Below, one piece after another: positions 53,299 to 62,977 of a stretch of DNA of 64,000 nucleotides. Positions within the stretch are counted from its first letter, which is position 1, and each line of letters opens with the position of its first letter. Made by a program: the position numbers and the translations under genes. Source of the stretch: UBA9676 sp963837105 (lineage in GTDB: Bacteria; Actinomycetota; Actinomycetes; Streptosporangiales; Streptosporangiaceae); contig CAWIMG010000029.1 of the NCBI GenBank assembly GCA_963837105.1, forward strand, positions 160,078 to 224,077, read 5' to 3'. The notes under the pieces are model-generated. The model ran no database searches, had not been told where the DNA came from, and saw only the letters and a list, made by a program, of their open reading frames with translations.

Positions 53299-53767
53299 CG
53301 AGGAAGGTGGGAGCGTGCAGGTGATCCTGGTGTGAGAGGAGAGGAAAGGCAGGCGTGAGCAGGGCAGATAGATGAGGTGGTCGTGGCAGAGGTTGACGGT
53401 TGTTGGGCGTGGCCCGGTGATCTTTGGTGTGGCGGGGTGGGAGCGGGAGTGGGTCAGTCGCCCTCGGCCAGCCACTCCGCGACAGTGCCCGCGAGCCGCT
53501 GGCAGTCCTCGCCATGCCCCTGCTCGTCCTCGGCCGGGCTGCGCCCGCTCGGCCCCCGGCCGCTGACGACCTCGCCGCAGTCAGGGCAGGTCCACCGGAA
53601 CACGCCGGGCTGACCGCTGAGGTAGGCCGGCCGCCCGGCCGCGTACTCCCCGCCGCCTCGGCCACGCTGCTGCCCCGCGCCGGGGCCAGCTCGGCCACGC
53701 CCAGGGCTCCGCCGACCTCGTGCCAGGACATGCCCGCCTCCCGCGCCCGCTGGATGTACACGCGCAC
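53261..53767. repeat. right copy of the 506-bp direct repeat
   Basis: It is collinear with 44435-44940. This copy continues to the right into the intact 5' part of the zinc-ribbon/HTH gene, so it represents the original locus and the left copy is the partial duplicate. Confidence 0.85.
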
Positions 53768-54004
53768 CCCGGCCCACGCTGCGCGCTCCAGCGCCAGGGC
53801 GATCCGGATGCCCGCGCCAGGCTCAGGCTGCTCCTCGGTGAACGATGCGCCCGGCTACGGCGGCGCCAGGACGATCTGCGCGCCCGTCAGGTACGCCAAG
53901 CGCAGCACCGCCGCGCTGACCGCCGTCCCGGCCTCCTGCGCCAGAGTGGGGTGCGCGTCGCCGGCGCCAGGGTCGCTAGCGCCGGGGTCGCCGCCGCCGG
54001 TCAT
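53454..54004 (-). pseudogene. zinc-ribbon HTH-like protein, two frameshifts
   Basis: ATG 54004 starts TGGGDPGASDPGAGDAHPTLAQEAGTAVSAAVLRLAYLTGAQIVLAPP; the frame then meets a stop at 53855 while the continuation (IALALERAAWAGVRVYIQRAREAGMSWHEVGGALGVAELAPARGSSVAEAA) is in a second frame, and the end with CPDCGEVVSG is in a third. The full gene would be about 180 residues. It is paralogous to 44629 and 55320. Such proteins are frequent in actinobacterial integrative elements; the function is unknown. Confidence 0.7.
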
Positions 54005-54104
54005 GAGCCCGACGCTACGCCGCGCCCGGACAGTTGGCCCTAAACATGATACGGCCCCGCCCACCTGGCGCGGCGAGCGGGGCCCTGTTCAGCGCCCGGC
54101 CTGG

Positions 54105-54353
54105 CTATGGCCGTGACCACATGTCCAGGTCGGGGTACGGGGCATTGCTTAGCCCGCACTCGTACAGCACGTCGGAAGCCTGGCGGCGCGCCTCCCTCGG
54201 GCCCTTGATCACAACCGAGGTTCGCTGCGCGCCGGTCTCCAGGTTCGTCCACACTGCCGGGTCGTGATAGATCTCCAGCGCGGAGTAGTCCACCCCGGAC
54301 TTGGTCAGCATCGCCTCGACTTCCCCGACGGTCAGGTCCTGGCGGCCGCTCAC
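54105..54353 (-). CDS. small hypothetical protein of integrative elements
   Basis: The 82-residue protein (MSGRQDLTVGEVEAMLTKSGVDYSALEIYHDPAVWTNLETGAQRTSVVIKGPREARRQASDVLYECGLSNAPYPDLDMW) starts inside the stop of the upstream gene (ATGA overlap, 54350-54353). The compact alpha-beta composition looks genuine. No family name is known to me. Confidence 0.65.
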   Translation of the reverse strand: MSGRQDLTVGEVEAMLTKSGVDYSALEIYHDPAVWTNLETGAQRTSVVIKGPREARRQASDVLYECGLSNAPYPDLDMWSRP

Positions 54354-54913
54354 CGCCCGGCCTCCCGGTCGCAGGGCCCGGGCTGGTTGCCGCCAAAACC
54401 GTAGTCCTCGGCCGGGTCAGGCCCCAGCTGGCCCTCTGCCGCCCGGGCGATCGCCGCCGCGTACCCGGCATCGTCCAGGCCGGACCGGCCGGGCTCGCCG
54501 CCCCACTTGCCGGTCCACAGGTCGTGCTGGCCCTCGGCCCATTCGCGATACTCCTGCCTGGCCTGCTCCGCGCCCGTGCCGCGGGCCGCGGCGATCTGCT
54601 CCCAGCTGGCCCCGGCCTCGACGGCGTGAGCGAGCGTCGCCGGATGCCGGTAGTACCGGGCCAGCACCTCCCTGTTGGCCAGCAGTTCCAGCCGCTCGTC
54701 CACGGTCAGCGGCTCGGGGACGGCGGTCCCGTGCCTGGCCGGGTCGTACTCCCCGCGTGCTTCCAGGGCCGCGCGGCTTCGGGCGTACAGGTCGCGGTCG
54801 GTCAGTTCTTCGTACCGGGCCTGGGCCTTCACGATGTCCCAGTCAATCCCGTCCGCCTCGTGGTAGGTGGCAGGCCCGGTGCCACCCGGCCGGCTGTTGT
54901 TCTGATCGGTCAC
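54350..54913 (-). CDS. hypothetical helical protein of integrative elements
   Basis: GTG 54913 is preferred because AGGAGG lies seven bases upstream; it gives 187 residues (an ATG at 54934 is weaker). The middle is helical and DNA-binding-like (RLELLANREVLARYYRHPATLAHAVEAGASWEQIAAARGTGAEQARQEYREWAEG), resembling a small HTH with an Arg/Glu-rich third helix. It is translationally coupled to the 82-residue gene. Similar pairs accompany actinobacterial ICEs. Confidence 0.65.
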   Translation of the reverse strand: MTDQNNSRPGGTGPATYHEADGIDWDIVKAQARYEELTDRDLYARSRAALEARGEYDPARHGTAVPEPLTVDERLELLANREVLARYYRHPATLAHAVEAGASWEQIAAARGTGAEQARQEYREWAEGQHDLWTGKWGGEPGRSGLDDAGYAAAIARAAEGQLGPDPAEDYGFGGNQPGPCDREAGR

Positions 54914-55319
54914 CGTGGTGCCTCCTGCTGTCATTACTGGGAGCCTGCGCAGGCGGTCCGGCAGTTAGTGCACAGAACGGGCCGCCCAGACAGCTGATAC
55001 GTCAGGCCCGGGATCGGCTCACCTCCCCGGGTGGCAGCCGGACGGCCGTCCTGCTCCACAATTCGCCCAGCCCTTCGGTCTTGATTCCGACGAGGGGCTC
55101 TTGATCTCGACTGACCAAGATCCGTCGTACGGCAATGCTCGGCTGCCCTGGACTTTGACCTTGGCAGGCCTCCCGGCGGCCCGCTGGTTGCAAGATCATT
55201 AGCGAGTGGAAAGGGTGATGTGACGTGGGGAAACATGGGCGAGAGGCGGTGGCAGAGGTTGACGGCCGGATGGCGGGGGTTTGGCGGCCCTGGGCGTGGC
55301 CAGGCTGGGCGGTGCTAAG

Positions 55320-55478
55320 CGCCCCTGGGCTAGCCAGTCGGCGACGGCGGCCGCGAGGCCCTGGCAGCCCCCGGCGTGCCCGGGCACATCCTCGGCCGGG
55401 CTCCGTCCGCTCGGCCCCGGCCGCTGACACCTCCCCGCAGTCCGGGCAGGTCCACCGGAACACGCACAGCTAGCCCGA
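55320..55478 (-). pseudogene. remnant third copy of the zinc-ribbon HTH-like gene
   Basis: The minus strand carries FRWTCPDCGE and downstream sequence homologous to the C-terminal part of the copies at 44629 and 53454, but broken by indels and lacking a start. The surrounding 54914-55537 DNA has no other gene. Confidence 0.6.
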
Positions 55479-55537
55479 CAGGAACGCCGGCCGCTCCGCC
55501 GCCTCCCCGACCGGGATTCCCCAGCAGTTCTGCCCGC

Positions 55538-56246
55538 TCAGAACAACTCCCCCTGCCCGCAGGCAATGACCACCGGGGAAGCCGCCGGGGCCGCCACCCC
55601 GGCGCCATCGCCGCACAGGCCCCGCGGCAGCCCGATCCCGCCTGGGAACGGCAGCGCCGCCTGCCCGGCCGCGATGCCAGCAGCCGCCGCCTCGATGGCC
55701 ACCTCGATCTCCCCCGGCGCCGCACCCGCGGCGACCGCGCCCACGATGGCATTCCTGATCGCCATCGCCCTGCCCTGCGCGCCCCTGATATCGGCCGCCG
55801 GCCCTGCCGTCCCCGGCCGCGATCATGCCCGCGCTATCGCCCGGGGCCGTCGCGGCGGCCAGGTGGATCGGGTTGAGGCACGACGGCTCGCCGCACCGGT
55901 GCCGGACCAGCGGGTAGCGGCCATCGGGCAGCGGCCGCAGCAGGCCCCGCGACTCCTGATACAGGTACACGTGGGCCGCCACCACGACGCCGGCCGGGCG
56001 CACAGCGCTGGCGGCCCGCACGCCCAGCCGCACCCGCCCGTGCCCGGTCGATGTCAGCGCCCCCAGCCAGTAGTGGCACTGCCCGGGCCCACGCCGGTAC
56101 ACCTTCTGGTGCACCCGGGCCCGGGAGGCCGCGTCAGCCAGCAGCGCCGCCCACACATCGGGCGAGATCCGGCCCAGCTGGCCCCCATCCCCCGCCGCAC
56201 GCCCACCGGCCATCGCCGGTCCGGCCGACATGGCGACAACGGTCAT
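55538..56246 (-). pseudogene. HNH endonuclease-like protein, frameshifted
   Basis: ATG 56246 leads into a frame with RISPDVWAALLADAASRARVHQKVYRRGPGQCHYWLGALTSTGHGRVRLGV and the HNH-type block RHRCGEPSCLNPIHLAAATAPGDSAGM. Near 55790 the frame changes and MAIRNAIVGAVAAGAAPGEIEVAIEAAAAG continues to 55538. The His-Asn-His core and zinc cysteines (RCGEPSC) are intact. Such HNH genes are typical cargo of actinobacterial integrative elements. Confidence 0.65.
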
Positions 56247-56304
56247 CCGTTCGACGGTAAGGCCCGATCCGGACATTCCACCCACGGCCCAGTGACGGCC
56301 ATGA

Positions 56305-56662
56305 TCACTCGATAGTGCCTGGGTGTGAAGCGGAATGGATCTCTGGTTCAAGGGTGCCAGAACAGGCGATCAAGATCAGAAAGGAAATCAACCAAAACGG
56401 ACGTTGATGCCCCCATGTCAAGCCGATGGTGGCGCTGGCGCGGAGGGCGTCGATGATGAGGGGGTATAGCTCGCGGGCGATGTAGCGCTGGAGTATGCGC
56501 ATGATCTCCTTGCGGCGGTTGCCGAGTGGCGGTGCGCTTGGCGACGAAGGCGCGAGTGCGCGGGTCGGAGATCATGCGCTGTTTCAGTTGCCAACTAGTT
56601 ACCAGCCCTTGCGCTGCAGAACGGCGGGACTGCGCGCGTTCTCCCTGGGCCGTCTCCATCAC
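56305..56662 (-). pseudogene. IS110-family transposase C-terminal remnant
   Basis: Two frames carry the end of an IS110-type transposase: TSWQLKQRMISDPRTRAFVAKRTA in one, and (R)KEIMRILQRYIARELYPLI in the next, separated by a frameshift near 56520. The DEDD catalytic domain and Ser-containing domain are missing. It is a dead fragment between the HNH gene and the integrase. The stretch 56663-56910 shows no gene. Confidence 0.65.
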
Positions 56663-56910
56663 TTACTGTGACGAATAATCCCAGGCTCGGCCTGGCTGCC
56701 GTGGGACGACTCGTGGGACGAGTGCTGGCCGTATCCCTGTGCGATGTGTGCTTTCTGTGCGTCCGCCGTGTGGCATCCGTGCAGGTAGAACGCCCAGCAC
56801 GGCCAAGCGGCCCACTTTTAATCCGCGGGTTCACAGTTCATGCCTGATGGTGGTGCACCCCCCCATGCCTGCCGGTCGCCCACAGAGCGGGCGGCAACCC
56901 AGCGCCACTG

Positions 56911-58102
56911 CTAGTCAAAGATCCGGTCCATCACCTCTGCGCCCTGGGTGAGCGCAGGCCGGATCTCATGGCGGTAGACCAGTTCGGTAGTGGTGGTCCG
57001 GTCATGCCCCGCCAGCAGCGCGATGCTCTACCGGAACGCCGTTGGCGGATAGGACCGACACGAACGTGTGCCTCATCTCACGGGGTACCCAGTCCTGCCC
57101 AAGCCCCGCCTTTTCAGTGATCCTCCGGAAGGAGCGGATCACGTTGTTCGCGCTCAGCGGCGTGCCGACTCTGGAAGAGAAGACCAGGCCGCGGTCCTGC
57201 CACAGCGCCCCCGCCCGCAGGCGGTCCTTCGCCTGGAGCTTCCGATGCTCCCGGAGTGTCTCGACGCAACGCCGGGGAAGTGCCAGGGTCCTCCGTGACT
57301 TCCCGGTCTTGGTGTCTCCCCCGTGCCGCTGGGAACGCCAGACATAGATCGCGAAGCGGTCCTCCCCCGCCCGTGCATGATCGAACCCGGCCGTGGTGAT
57401 CGGCTGCCATCCGGCAGCATCATCGGCCCACGTCACCACGTGATCCCACCGCAGGGCCCGGGCCTCCTCAGTGCGGATACCCGCCAGCAGGCTCAGAGCA
57501 ACGTAGGCGTGCCAGCGCGAGCCCTCGGTGACAGCCAGCAGGGCCTTCGCCTGTTCCAGCGTGAAGCTCTTCGATGGCCTGCCGGACCGGCCCCTTGGCG
57601 GCTTCACTAGCGCGGCCACATTGCGTGCGACCAGATCGTTGGCTTGGGCGTGCTGGATTGCCCGGTCCAGCGAGTTGCGGGTGATCTGGAGAGATCGGGT
57701 GGAATAGCGGGACGTGAGCTGCCCAAGAGCCCACCGCACATCACCCGCGGTCAGGCCACGCAGCGGCTTGGCGCCGATGATCTCCAGGACCGGTTGCAGC
57801 AGGCCCGCATAGAGCGTGGTCGTCCGCTCGGATCTGCCGTCCAGCCCTTCGCCGAGCCAGTCCTCGACTGCCTGCTGGAGCGTGTATCCAGCCGGTGACC
57901 TGACCCCGGCATCAAGCTCTTGGTGCACCGCCTTGAGTTTGTCCCGGACCTCTTGCTTGGTCTTGCCGGAGACCTTCCGCCGGATCCGCTTGCCGTCGGG
58001 CGTGAAGCCGAGCGAGACCGCCCCCACATAGCGGTTCTTCGACGCCGCGAAGTAGATTGCGTCTTCGCCGTGCCCTCGGCGCCTTAACTTGGGCTCCGCC
58101 AT
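56911..58102 (-). pseudogene. int: tyrosine recombinase/integrase, frameshifted before the catalytic Tyr
   Basis: The main frame (start 58102) has an AP2-like arm-binding N-terminus (AIYFAASKNRYVGAVSLGFTPDGKRIRRKVSGKTKQEVRDKL), a SAM-like core-binding domain and the catalytic domain with Arg in LAGIRTEEARALRWDHV and H-x-x-R beginning MRHTF. At about 57027 the frame is lost; the proper end IALLAGHDRTTTTELVYRHEIRPALTQGAEVMDRIFD, including the nucleophile Tyr, is in another frame and stops at 56911. It lies 78 bp from the tRNA, as for an att-proximal integrase. Confidence 0.88.
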
Positions 58103-58117
58103 GGGGGGAGCCTAACA

Positions 58118-58141
58118 GTTTGGCTCCCCGTTTGGCTCCCC
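58118..58141. repeat. tandem GTTTGGCTCCCC repeats, P arm beside the integrase
   Basis: Two perfect 12-bp copies (58118-58129 and 58130-58141) lie between int and the att core. Equivalent pairs occur at 30515-30537 and 34528-34550. They are likely arm-type integrase-binding sites. Confidence 0.7.
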
Positions 58142-58179
58142 AGAGATCATTTCAAGATCGCAACATGCCTCTGACGTGC

Positions 58180-58251
<72 letters not shown>

Positions 58252-58333
58252 CAGCCGACGGGCAGTCAGCCCGGTCAACCCTAACGGTATGTCGCTGGCC
58301 GGTGCCGGGGCCAGCCAGGCGCCACTGCTGGGA

Positions 58334-59134
58334 TCAGGGCAGTTCGATGGGCAGGGTGATGCCCGCCAGAGCGCCGGGGCAGGGGCAGGTCCGCTCCCCG
58401 GGCAGGGCCGCGACGATCGCCAGCACCAGTTCCCGCAGCCTGGCCACGTTCTGCCCGAACGCGCGGAACACCTCTTCCTGGGTGACCCCTTCACCTTCGG
58501 CGATGCCCGCATCGGTGTCGGTGACCAGGCTCAGCGAGGTGTAGCAGAGGGCCAGTTCACGGGCCAGCACCGCCTCCGGGTAGGAGGTCATGCCGACCAG
58601 GGTCCAGCCCTGCGCCGCATACCAGCGTGACTCGGCCCGGCTGGAGAACCGTGGTCCGCTGATCACCACCAGCGTGCCCGACTCCGCCAGTACCCAGTTG
58701 GCGGCCCGGGCCGACGCGATCGCCTGGGCCCGGCCGTGCGGGCAGTAGGGGTCGGCGAACGGCACGTGCACCGCCCGGTCGGTGTCGTAGTAGGTCTGCT
58801 CGCGGCCGTTCGTCCGATCCACGATCTGGTCCGGGATAGCCAGCGTGCCGACTTCGTAGTCACTGGTCAGCGCGCCGACCGCGCTGGGCGCCAGGATCTG
58901 CCGCACACCCAGCCCGCGCAGTGCCCACAGGTTGGCCCGGAACGGGATCCGGTGCGGCGGGAACCGGTGGTCGCGGCCATGCCGGGGCAGGAAGGCCACC
59001 TGGCGGCCGGCCACCTCGCCGACCACAATCGGGTCGCTGGGCGGGCCGTAAGGGGTCTCCGCCTTGATCTCCTCGCCCGAGGAGAACAGCGAGTAGAAGC
59101 CGGACCCGCCGATGACACCGATGCTGGCCGACAT
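58334..59134 (-). CDS. mtnP: S-methyl-5'-thioadenosine phosphorylase
   Basis: ATG 59134 gives 266 residues. The MTAP family marks include IGVIGGSGFYSL, the phosphate-binding FLPRHGRDHRFPPHRIPFRANLWAL, GPRFSSRAESRWYAAQGWTLVGMTSYPEAVLARELALCYTSLSLVTDTDAG (purine site with Asp pair). It phosphorolyses 5'-methylthioadenosine to adenine in methionine salvage. It is 11 bp after the FmdB gene and probably co-transcribed. Confidence 0.92.
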   Translation of the reverse strand: MSASIGVIGGSGFYSLFSSGEEIKAETPYGPPSDPIVVGEVAGRQVAFLPRHGRDHRFPPHRIPFRANLWALRGLGVRQILAPSAVGALTSDYEVGTLAIPDQIVDRTNGREQTYYDTDRAVHVPFADPYCPHGRAQAIASARAANWVLAESGTLVVISGPRFSSRAESRWYAAQGWTLVGMTSYPEAVLARELALCYTSLSLVTDTDAGIAEGEGVTQEEVFRAFGQNVARLRELVLAIVAALPGERTCPCPGALAGITLPIELP

Positions 59135-59145
59135 GGCCACCGGGC

Positions 59146-59526
59146 TCAGGCCACCTTCGAGCCGGAACCGGAGCCGCCCTTGCTGGCCGTCTCCGCCTTC
59201 TTGGTCGGCTTGCTGTCACCCGAGCCGGCGCCGGCGCTCGCCCCATCCGCGGCAGGCCCGGACGACGTGCTGTCCGGCTTGCCGCCTCCGTCGCCGCTGG
59301 CCGCGCTCTCCCCCGTCTTCGCTGGCTTGTCCTTGCCGTTGCCTGCCCCGTTGCGGCTGTCGGTCCGGTAGAAACCCGACCCTTTGAACACGATGCCGAC
59401 CGGGGAGTACACCTTGCGGAGGGAGCCACCGCAGACCTCGCAGTTGGTCAGCGGGTCATCGGTGAACTTCTGGACGGCCTCCAGCCGCTCGTCGCACGCG
59501 GTGCATGCGTACTGGTACGTCGGCAC
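59146..59526 (-). CDS. FmdB-family zinc-ribbon protein
   Basis: GTG 59526 gives 126 residues. The N-terminal 55 form the zinc ribbon (PTYQYACTACDERLEAVQKFTDDPLTNCEVCGGSLRKVYSPVGIVFKGSGFYRTDSR) with two CxxC pairs. The rest is a Gly-Ser-Lys-Thr low-complexity tail. FmdB-type proteins are regulatory or chaperone-like; the role here is unknown. It lies between the 5-formyl-THF cyclo-ligase and mtnP in one direction. Confidence 0.88.
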   Translation of the reverse strand: MPTYQYACTACDERLEAVQKFTDDPLTNCEVCGGSLRKVYSPVGIVFKGSGFYRTDSRNGAGNGKDKPAKTGESAASGDGGGKPDSTSSGPAADGASAGAGSGDSKPTKKAETASKGGSGSGSKVA

Positions 59527-59583
59527 AGGTCCCTCCCTTGGCACGACGCTGGCACTCGTGGCCCCCGACTGCCAAATGTTAGC

Positions 59584-60186
59584 TCATGGACGCGCCGGAA
59601 TAATCCCGGAGCCCGGCCGGGCGATCAGCCGGACCCGCTGATCGTGCGGGCCGGACGGGACCTCAGCCAGCAGTTCGCCGTCGTACAGCAGGGCGATCGT
59701 CGGGATATCCGCGCCGACGCGGGACAGCACCCGGTCGTAGCTGCCGCCGCCGCGGCCGAGCCGCATGCCGTCCGGGGCCGCCGCCAGCGCGGGCACCAGG
59801 ACGAGGTCGGCGCTGGTGATCGCCGCCCGGCCGCGCGGCGGCTCGGACGGCTCGAGCAGCCCGCGGGGACCCGGCCGGAGCGAGTCCGGGCCTTCGTAGG
59901 AGGCCCAGTCCAGGTCGCCATCGGCCCGCAGCAAGGGCAGCAGCACATAGCTGCCGCGCTTCCAGAGCGCGAAGACGAGGCCCCGGGTATCCGGCTCGGT
60001 GCCGACCGAGACGTACGCCGCCACCGTGCCCGCCATCTGCACCTGCGGCAGTTCCAGCACGGCATCCCGGAGCGCACGCCCGGCTGCTGCCCGCTGGTCC
60101 GGCCCGAGCCGCATGCGCCCAGCCAGCAGCCGCTGCCGCAGGTCCGCCTTTGCTGCGGCCAGTTGCCCGTCCGCCGGGTCAGCCAC
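59584..60186 (-). CDS. 5-formyltetrahydrofolate cyclo-ligase
   Basis: GTG 60186 gives 200 residues (an in-frame GTG at 60228 is possible). The family block is present: KADLRQRLLAGRMRLGPDQR at the N-terminus, LDWASYEGPDSLRPGPRGLLEPSEPP, and the ATP/folate motif GMRLGRGGGSYDRVLSR followed by LLYDGELL. It converts 5-formyl-THF to 5,10-methenyl-THF using ATP. It is divergent from galU, sharing the 200-bp intergenic region. Confidence 0.88.
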   Translation of the reverse strand: MADPADGQLAAAKADLRQRLLAGRMRLGPDQRAAAGRALRDAVLELPQVQMAGTVAAYVSVGTEPDTRGLVFALWKRGSYVLLPLLRADGDLDWASYEGPDSLRPGPRGLLEPSEPPRGRAAITSADLVLVPALAAAPDGMRLGRGGGSYDRVLSRVGADIPTIALLYDGELLAEVPSGPHDQRVRLIARPGSGIIPARP

Positions 60187-60389
60187 CGGCCAGCCCACCA
60201 GCCGGCCAGCAACTGGCGGCCCAGCCACTCAGCCGGCCAGCAGCCGGCCACGTCCAGCCGGTTAGCCCGCCCCCGCCGAAGGGTAGTCGCTCCCTGGTGG
60301 GCCGGACGACCCGGTCCTGGCCCGGCCATGGTCCGCGTCACCTGGCCTGGGCACGACCAGCAGGCTGAACACTCGATTAGGGTACCGAT

Positions 60390-61294
60390 ATGGCAACATC
60401 AGCGGCGGTGCGCAAGGCAGTCATCCCTGCCGCGGGCCTCGGGACCCGGTTCCTGCCCGCGACCAAGGCAATGCCGAAGGAGATGCTGCCGGTCGTTCCA
60501 AGCCCGCCATCCAGTACGTGGTGGAAGAGGCGGTCGGCGCAGGGCTCGCCGACATCCTGCTCATCACCGGCCGCGGTAAGCGGGCCATCGAGGACCACTT
60601 CGACATCGCGCACGGAACTGGAGGAGGTACTCGCCGCCAAGGGCGACGACCTCCGCGCTGGCCCAGGTGCGGGCACCCGCCGAACTGGCCCACCGTGCAC
60701 TATGTCCGGCAGGGCGCACCGAAGGGCCTGGGCCACGCGGCGCTCTGCGCGGCTGACCACGTCGGCAACGAGCCGTTCGCGGCGCGCCCTGGCCGACGAC
60801 TTCATCGATCCGGCCGACCTGCTGCTGTGCGGATGGTGCGAGGCCCGCGCCCAGTTCGGCGGCTCGGTCGTCGCGCTGATGGAGGTGGGATCGCCGACCA
60901 GGTCTCGCAGTACGGCGCGGTGGCGATCGAGCCGACCGACGACAGAGGGCGTCGTCACGCTGACCGACCTGGTGGACAGGCCCGCCGGGGACGCCCCAGC
61001 AACCGGGTGGTGATCGGGCGCGTACGTGTGCGATCCGGCGGTGTTCGGGGTGCTCGCAGCGTACCCGCCGGCGGGGGCGACGAGATCGAGCTGACCGATG
61101 CGCTCAAGACGCTGGCCCAGTACGCCGGCGAGCGAGGGCGGCGGGGTCACGGGCTCTGTTCCACGGCCGCCGGTTCGACACCGGCAACCCCGGTCGACTA
61201 CCTGCGCACGCTCGTCCAGTTCGCCTGTGAGCGTCGGCACGTGGCCCCCGAGTTCGTGCCGTGGCTGCGGAAGTACCTGGACGACCTGCCGTGA
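60390..61294 (+). pseudogene. galU: galU, UTP-glucose-1-phosphate uridylyltransferase, many frameshifts
   Basis: All parts of GalU are present but spread over three frames: KAVIPAAGLGTRFLPATKAMPKEMLPVV; then KPAIQYVVEEAVGAGLADILLITGRGKRAIEDHFDIA; then GLGHAALCAADHVGN; and the end PVDYLRTLVQFACERRHVAPEFVPWLRKYLDDLP. At least five frame changes occur in 900 bp. GalU makes UDP-glucose and is rarely dispensable, so errors in the sequence are the likely cause. A TAGGGT box ends six bases before the ATG. Confidence 0.88.
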
Positions 61295-62503
61295 CCGACA
61301 TGGCACCGGTGGAGGCCGACGTCGCGCGAAGTACTCGCCACGTCCACCCGCTCGGCCCGGTCTGCTCGGGCTGGAGGAGGCCGAAGGCGGGCCGTGCTCG
61401 CCACGGACGCGACCGCCCGACTGCCCACTGCTCGTCGTTCGACAACTCCGCGATGGACGGGTCCGCCGTGCACGCCGCCGACGTTGCGGCCGCCACCACC
61501 GCGGCCCCGGTCTATCTTGCGGTCACCGATCAGATCCCGGCCGGTGACATACCCGCGCAGGCTACCGTGCCCGGGCACGTGCGCCCGGATCATGACCGGG
61601 CCCTGGTCCCGCCCGGCGCCGACGCGGTGGTGCCGGTGGAGTGGACCGACGGCGGCCGGGAACGGAACCGTCATCAGCCAGCCCGCCCCGCCCGGCCACG
61701 CCATCCGGCGGCGCGGCGATGACATCGCCGAAGGCGAGCTGATGGTCCCGGCCGGTGCTGCTCGGCCCGGCCCAAATCGCGCTGCTGGTGGTCCTGGCGG
61801 TCATGGCGAGGCCATGGTCCGGCCGCGGCCGCAGGTCGCGGTCATCGCCACCGGCAACGAGCGACCGAGCCCGGCAGCGCGGGGCTGCTCCCCGGCCGGA
61901 TTGGGACTCCAACAGCTACCTGCTGGCCGCCGCGGTCCGGCAGGCCGGCGGGGTCGCGCATCGGCACCGGGTCAAGGACGACCCAGACGCCGTGGTGGCC
62001 ACGCTGGACGAGCTCAGCGCCTCGGCCGACCTGCTGGTCACCAGCGGCGGCATAGCATGGGCGGCGAGCACGACGTGGTCAAAGCCGCGCTCGCCGGGCA
62101 TGCCGAGGTCGCGTTCCGCAAGGTCGCCATCCAGCCCGGCATGCCGCAGGGGTTCGGGGTGGTCGGCCGGTCCCGGACCCGCTGTTCACCCTGCCGGGAA
62201 CCCGGCTCAGCGCGTTCGTGTCCTTCCATGTTGTCCGGCCTGCGATGGCCGCCGGCCGAGGGCCGGGATCGGCACCACCGCCGCTCTCCCCTCGTCCTCA
62301 CCGCCAGCGTCACCTCACCCGCGCACCGGCGGTCCTACCTGCGCGGCGTGCTCGACCCCGCCGCGGGCACGGTCACCCCGCTGTCCCGCCAGTTCTCCCA
62401 TCAGCTCGGCGCGCTGGCCCAGGCCAACGCGCTGATCGTGGTGCCGGAACAGGTGACCGCGCTGGCGGCGGGCGAAACAGCCGACGTCACGCCGCTGCCA
62501 TGA
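61291..62503 (+). pseudogene. moeA: moeA, molybdopterin molybdenumtransferase, many frameshifts
   Basis: Starting with GTG 61291 (overlapping the galU stop), pieces of MoeA appear in different frames: LGLEEAEG, FDNSAMDGSAVHAADV, PVYLAVTDQIPAGDIPAQ, LVPPGADAVVPVEWTDGG, VAVIATGNE, DSNSYLLAAAVRQAGGVAHRHRVKDDPDAVVATLDELSASADLLVTSGGI and FRKVAIQPGMPQGFG. MoeA inserts molybdate into adenylated molybdopterin. Every conserved block is recoverable, so the breaks look artefactual. Confidence 0.88.
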
Positions 62504-62977
62504 GCCCGACCGGCCCGCTCACCCACCTCGACGCCGGCATGCCCGGATGGTTGACGTTTCCGGCAAGGACGTGAGTGCCCGGACGGCCCGCGCCACCGGC
62601 CGCGTCCTGCTGTCCCCGGCTGCGATCGGGGCGCTCCAGCGCGGCCGCTTCCCCAAGGGCGACGCGCTGGCCGTCGCCCGCATCGCCGGCATCCAGGCGG
62701 CCAAGCGCACACCCGACCTGATCCCGTTGTGCCATCCGATCGCGATCCACGCCGTCAGTGTCTACCTCCAGGTCACCCGGGACGCGGTCGAGATCACCGC
62801 CACGGTCCGGACCGCCGACCGGACCGGGGGTCGAGATGGAGGCACTGACCTGCGTCACGGTCGCCGGACTCGCCCTGATCGACATGGTCAAGGCGGTCGA
62901 TCCGGCCGCGGTGATCAGCGACGATCCGGGTTGAGGAGAAGACCGGCGGCAAGACCGGCAGCTGGCGCCTGCGATGA
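62500..62977 (+). pseudogene. moaC: moaC, cyclic pyranopterin monophosphate synthase, frameshifted
   Basis: ATG 62500 overlaps the moeA stop (ATGA). SPTGPLTHLDA is followed in another frame by MVDVSGKDVSARTARATGRVLLSPAAIGALQRGRFPKGDALAVARIAGIQAAKRTPDLIPLCHPIAIHAVSVYLQVTRDAVEITATVRTADRTG, then VEMEALTCVTVAGLALIDMVKAVDPAA in a third. The catalytic KRTPDLIPLCHPI and MEALTCV motifs are intact. It is in the molybdenum cofactor pathway with its neighbours. Confidence 0.9.
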
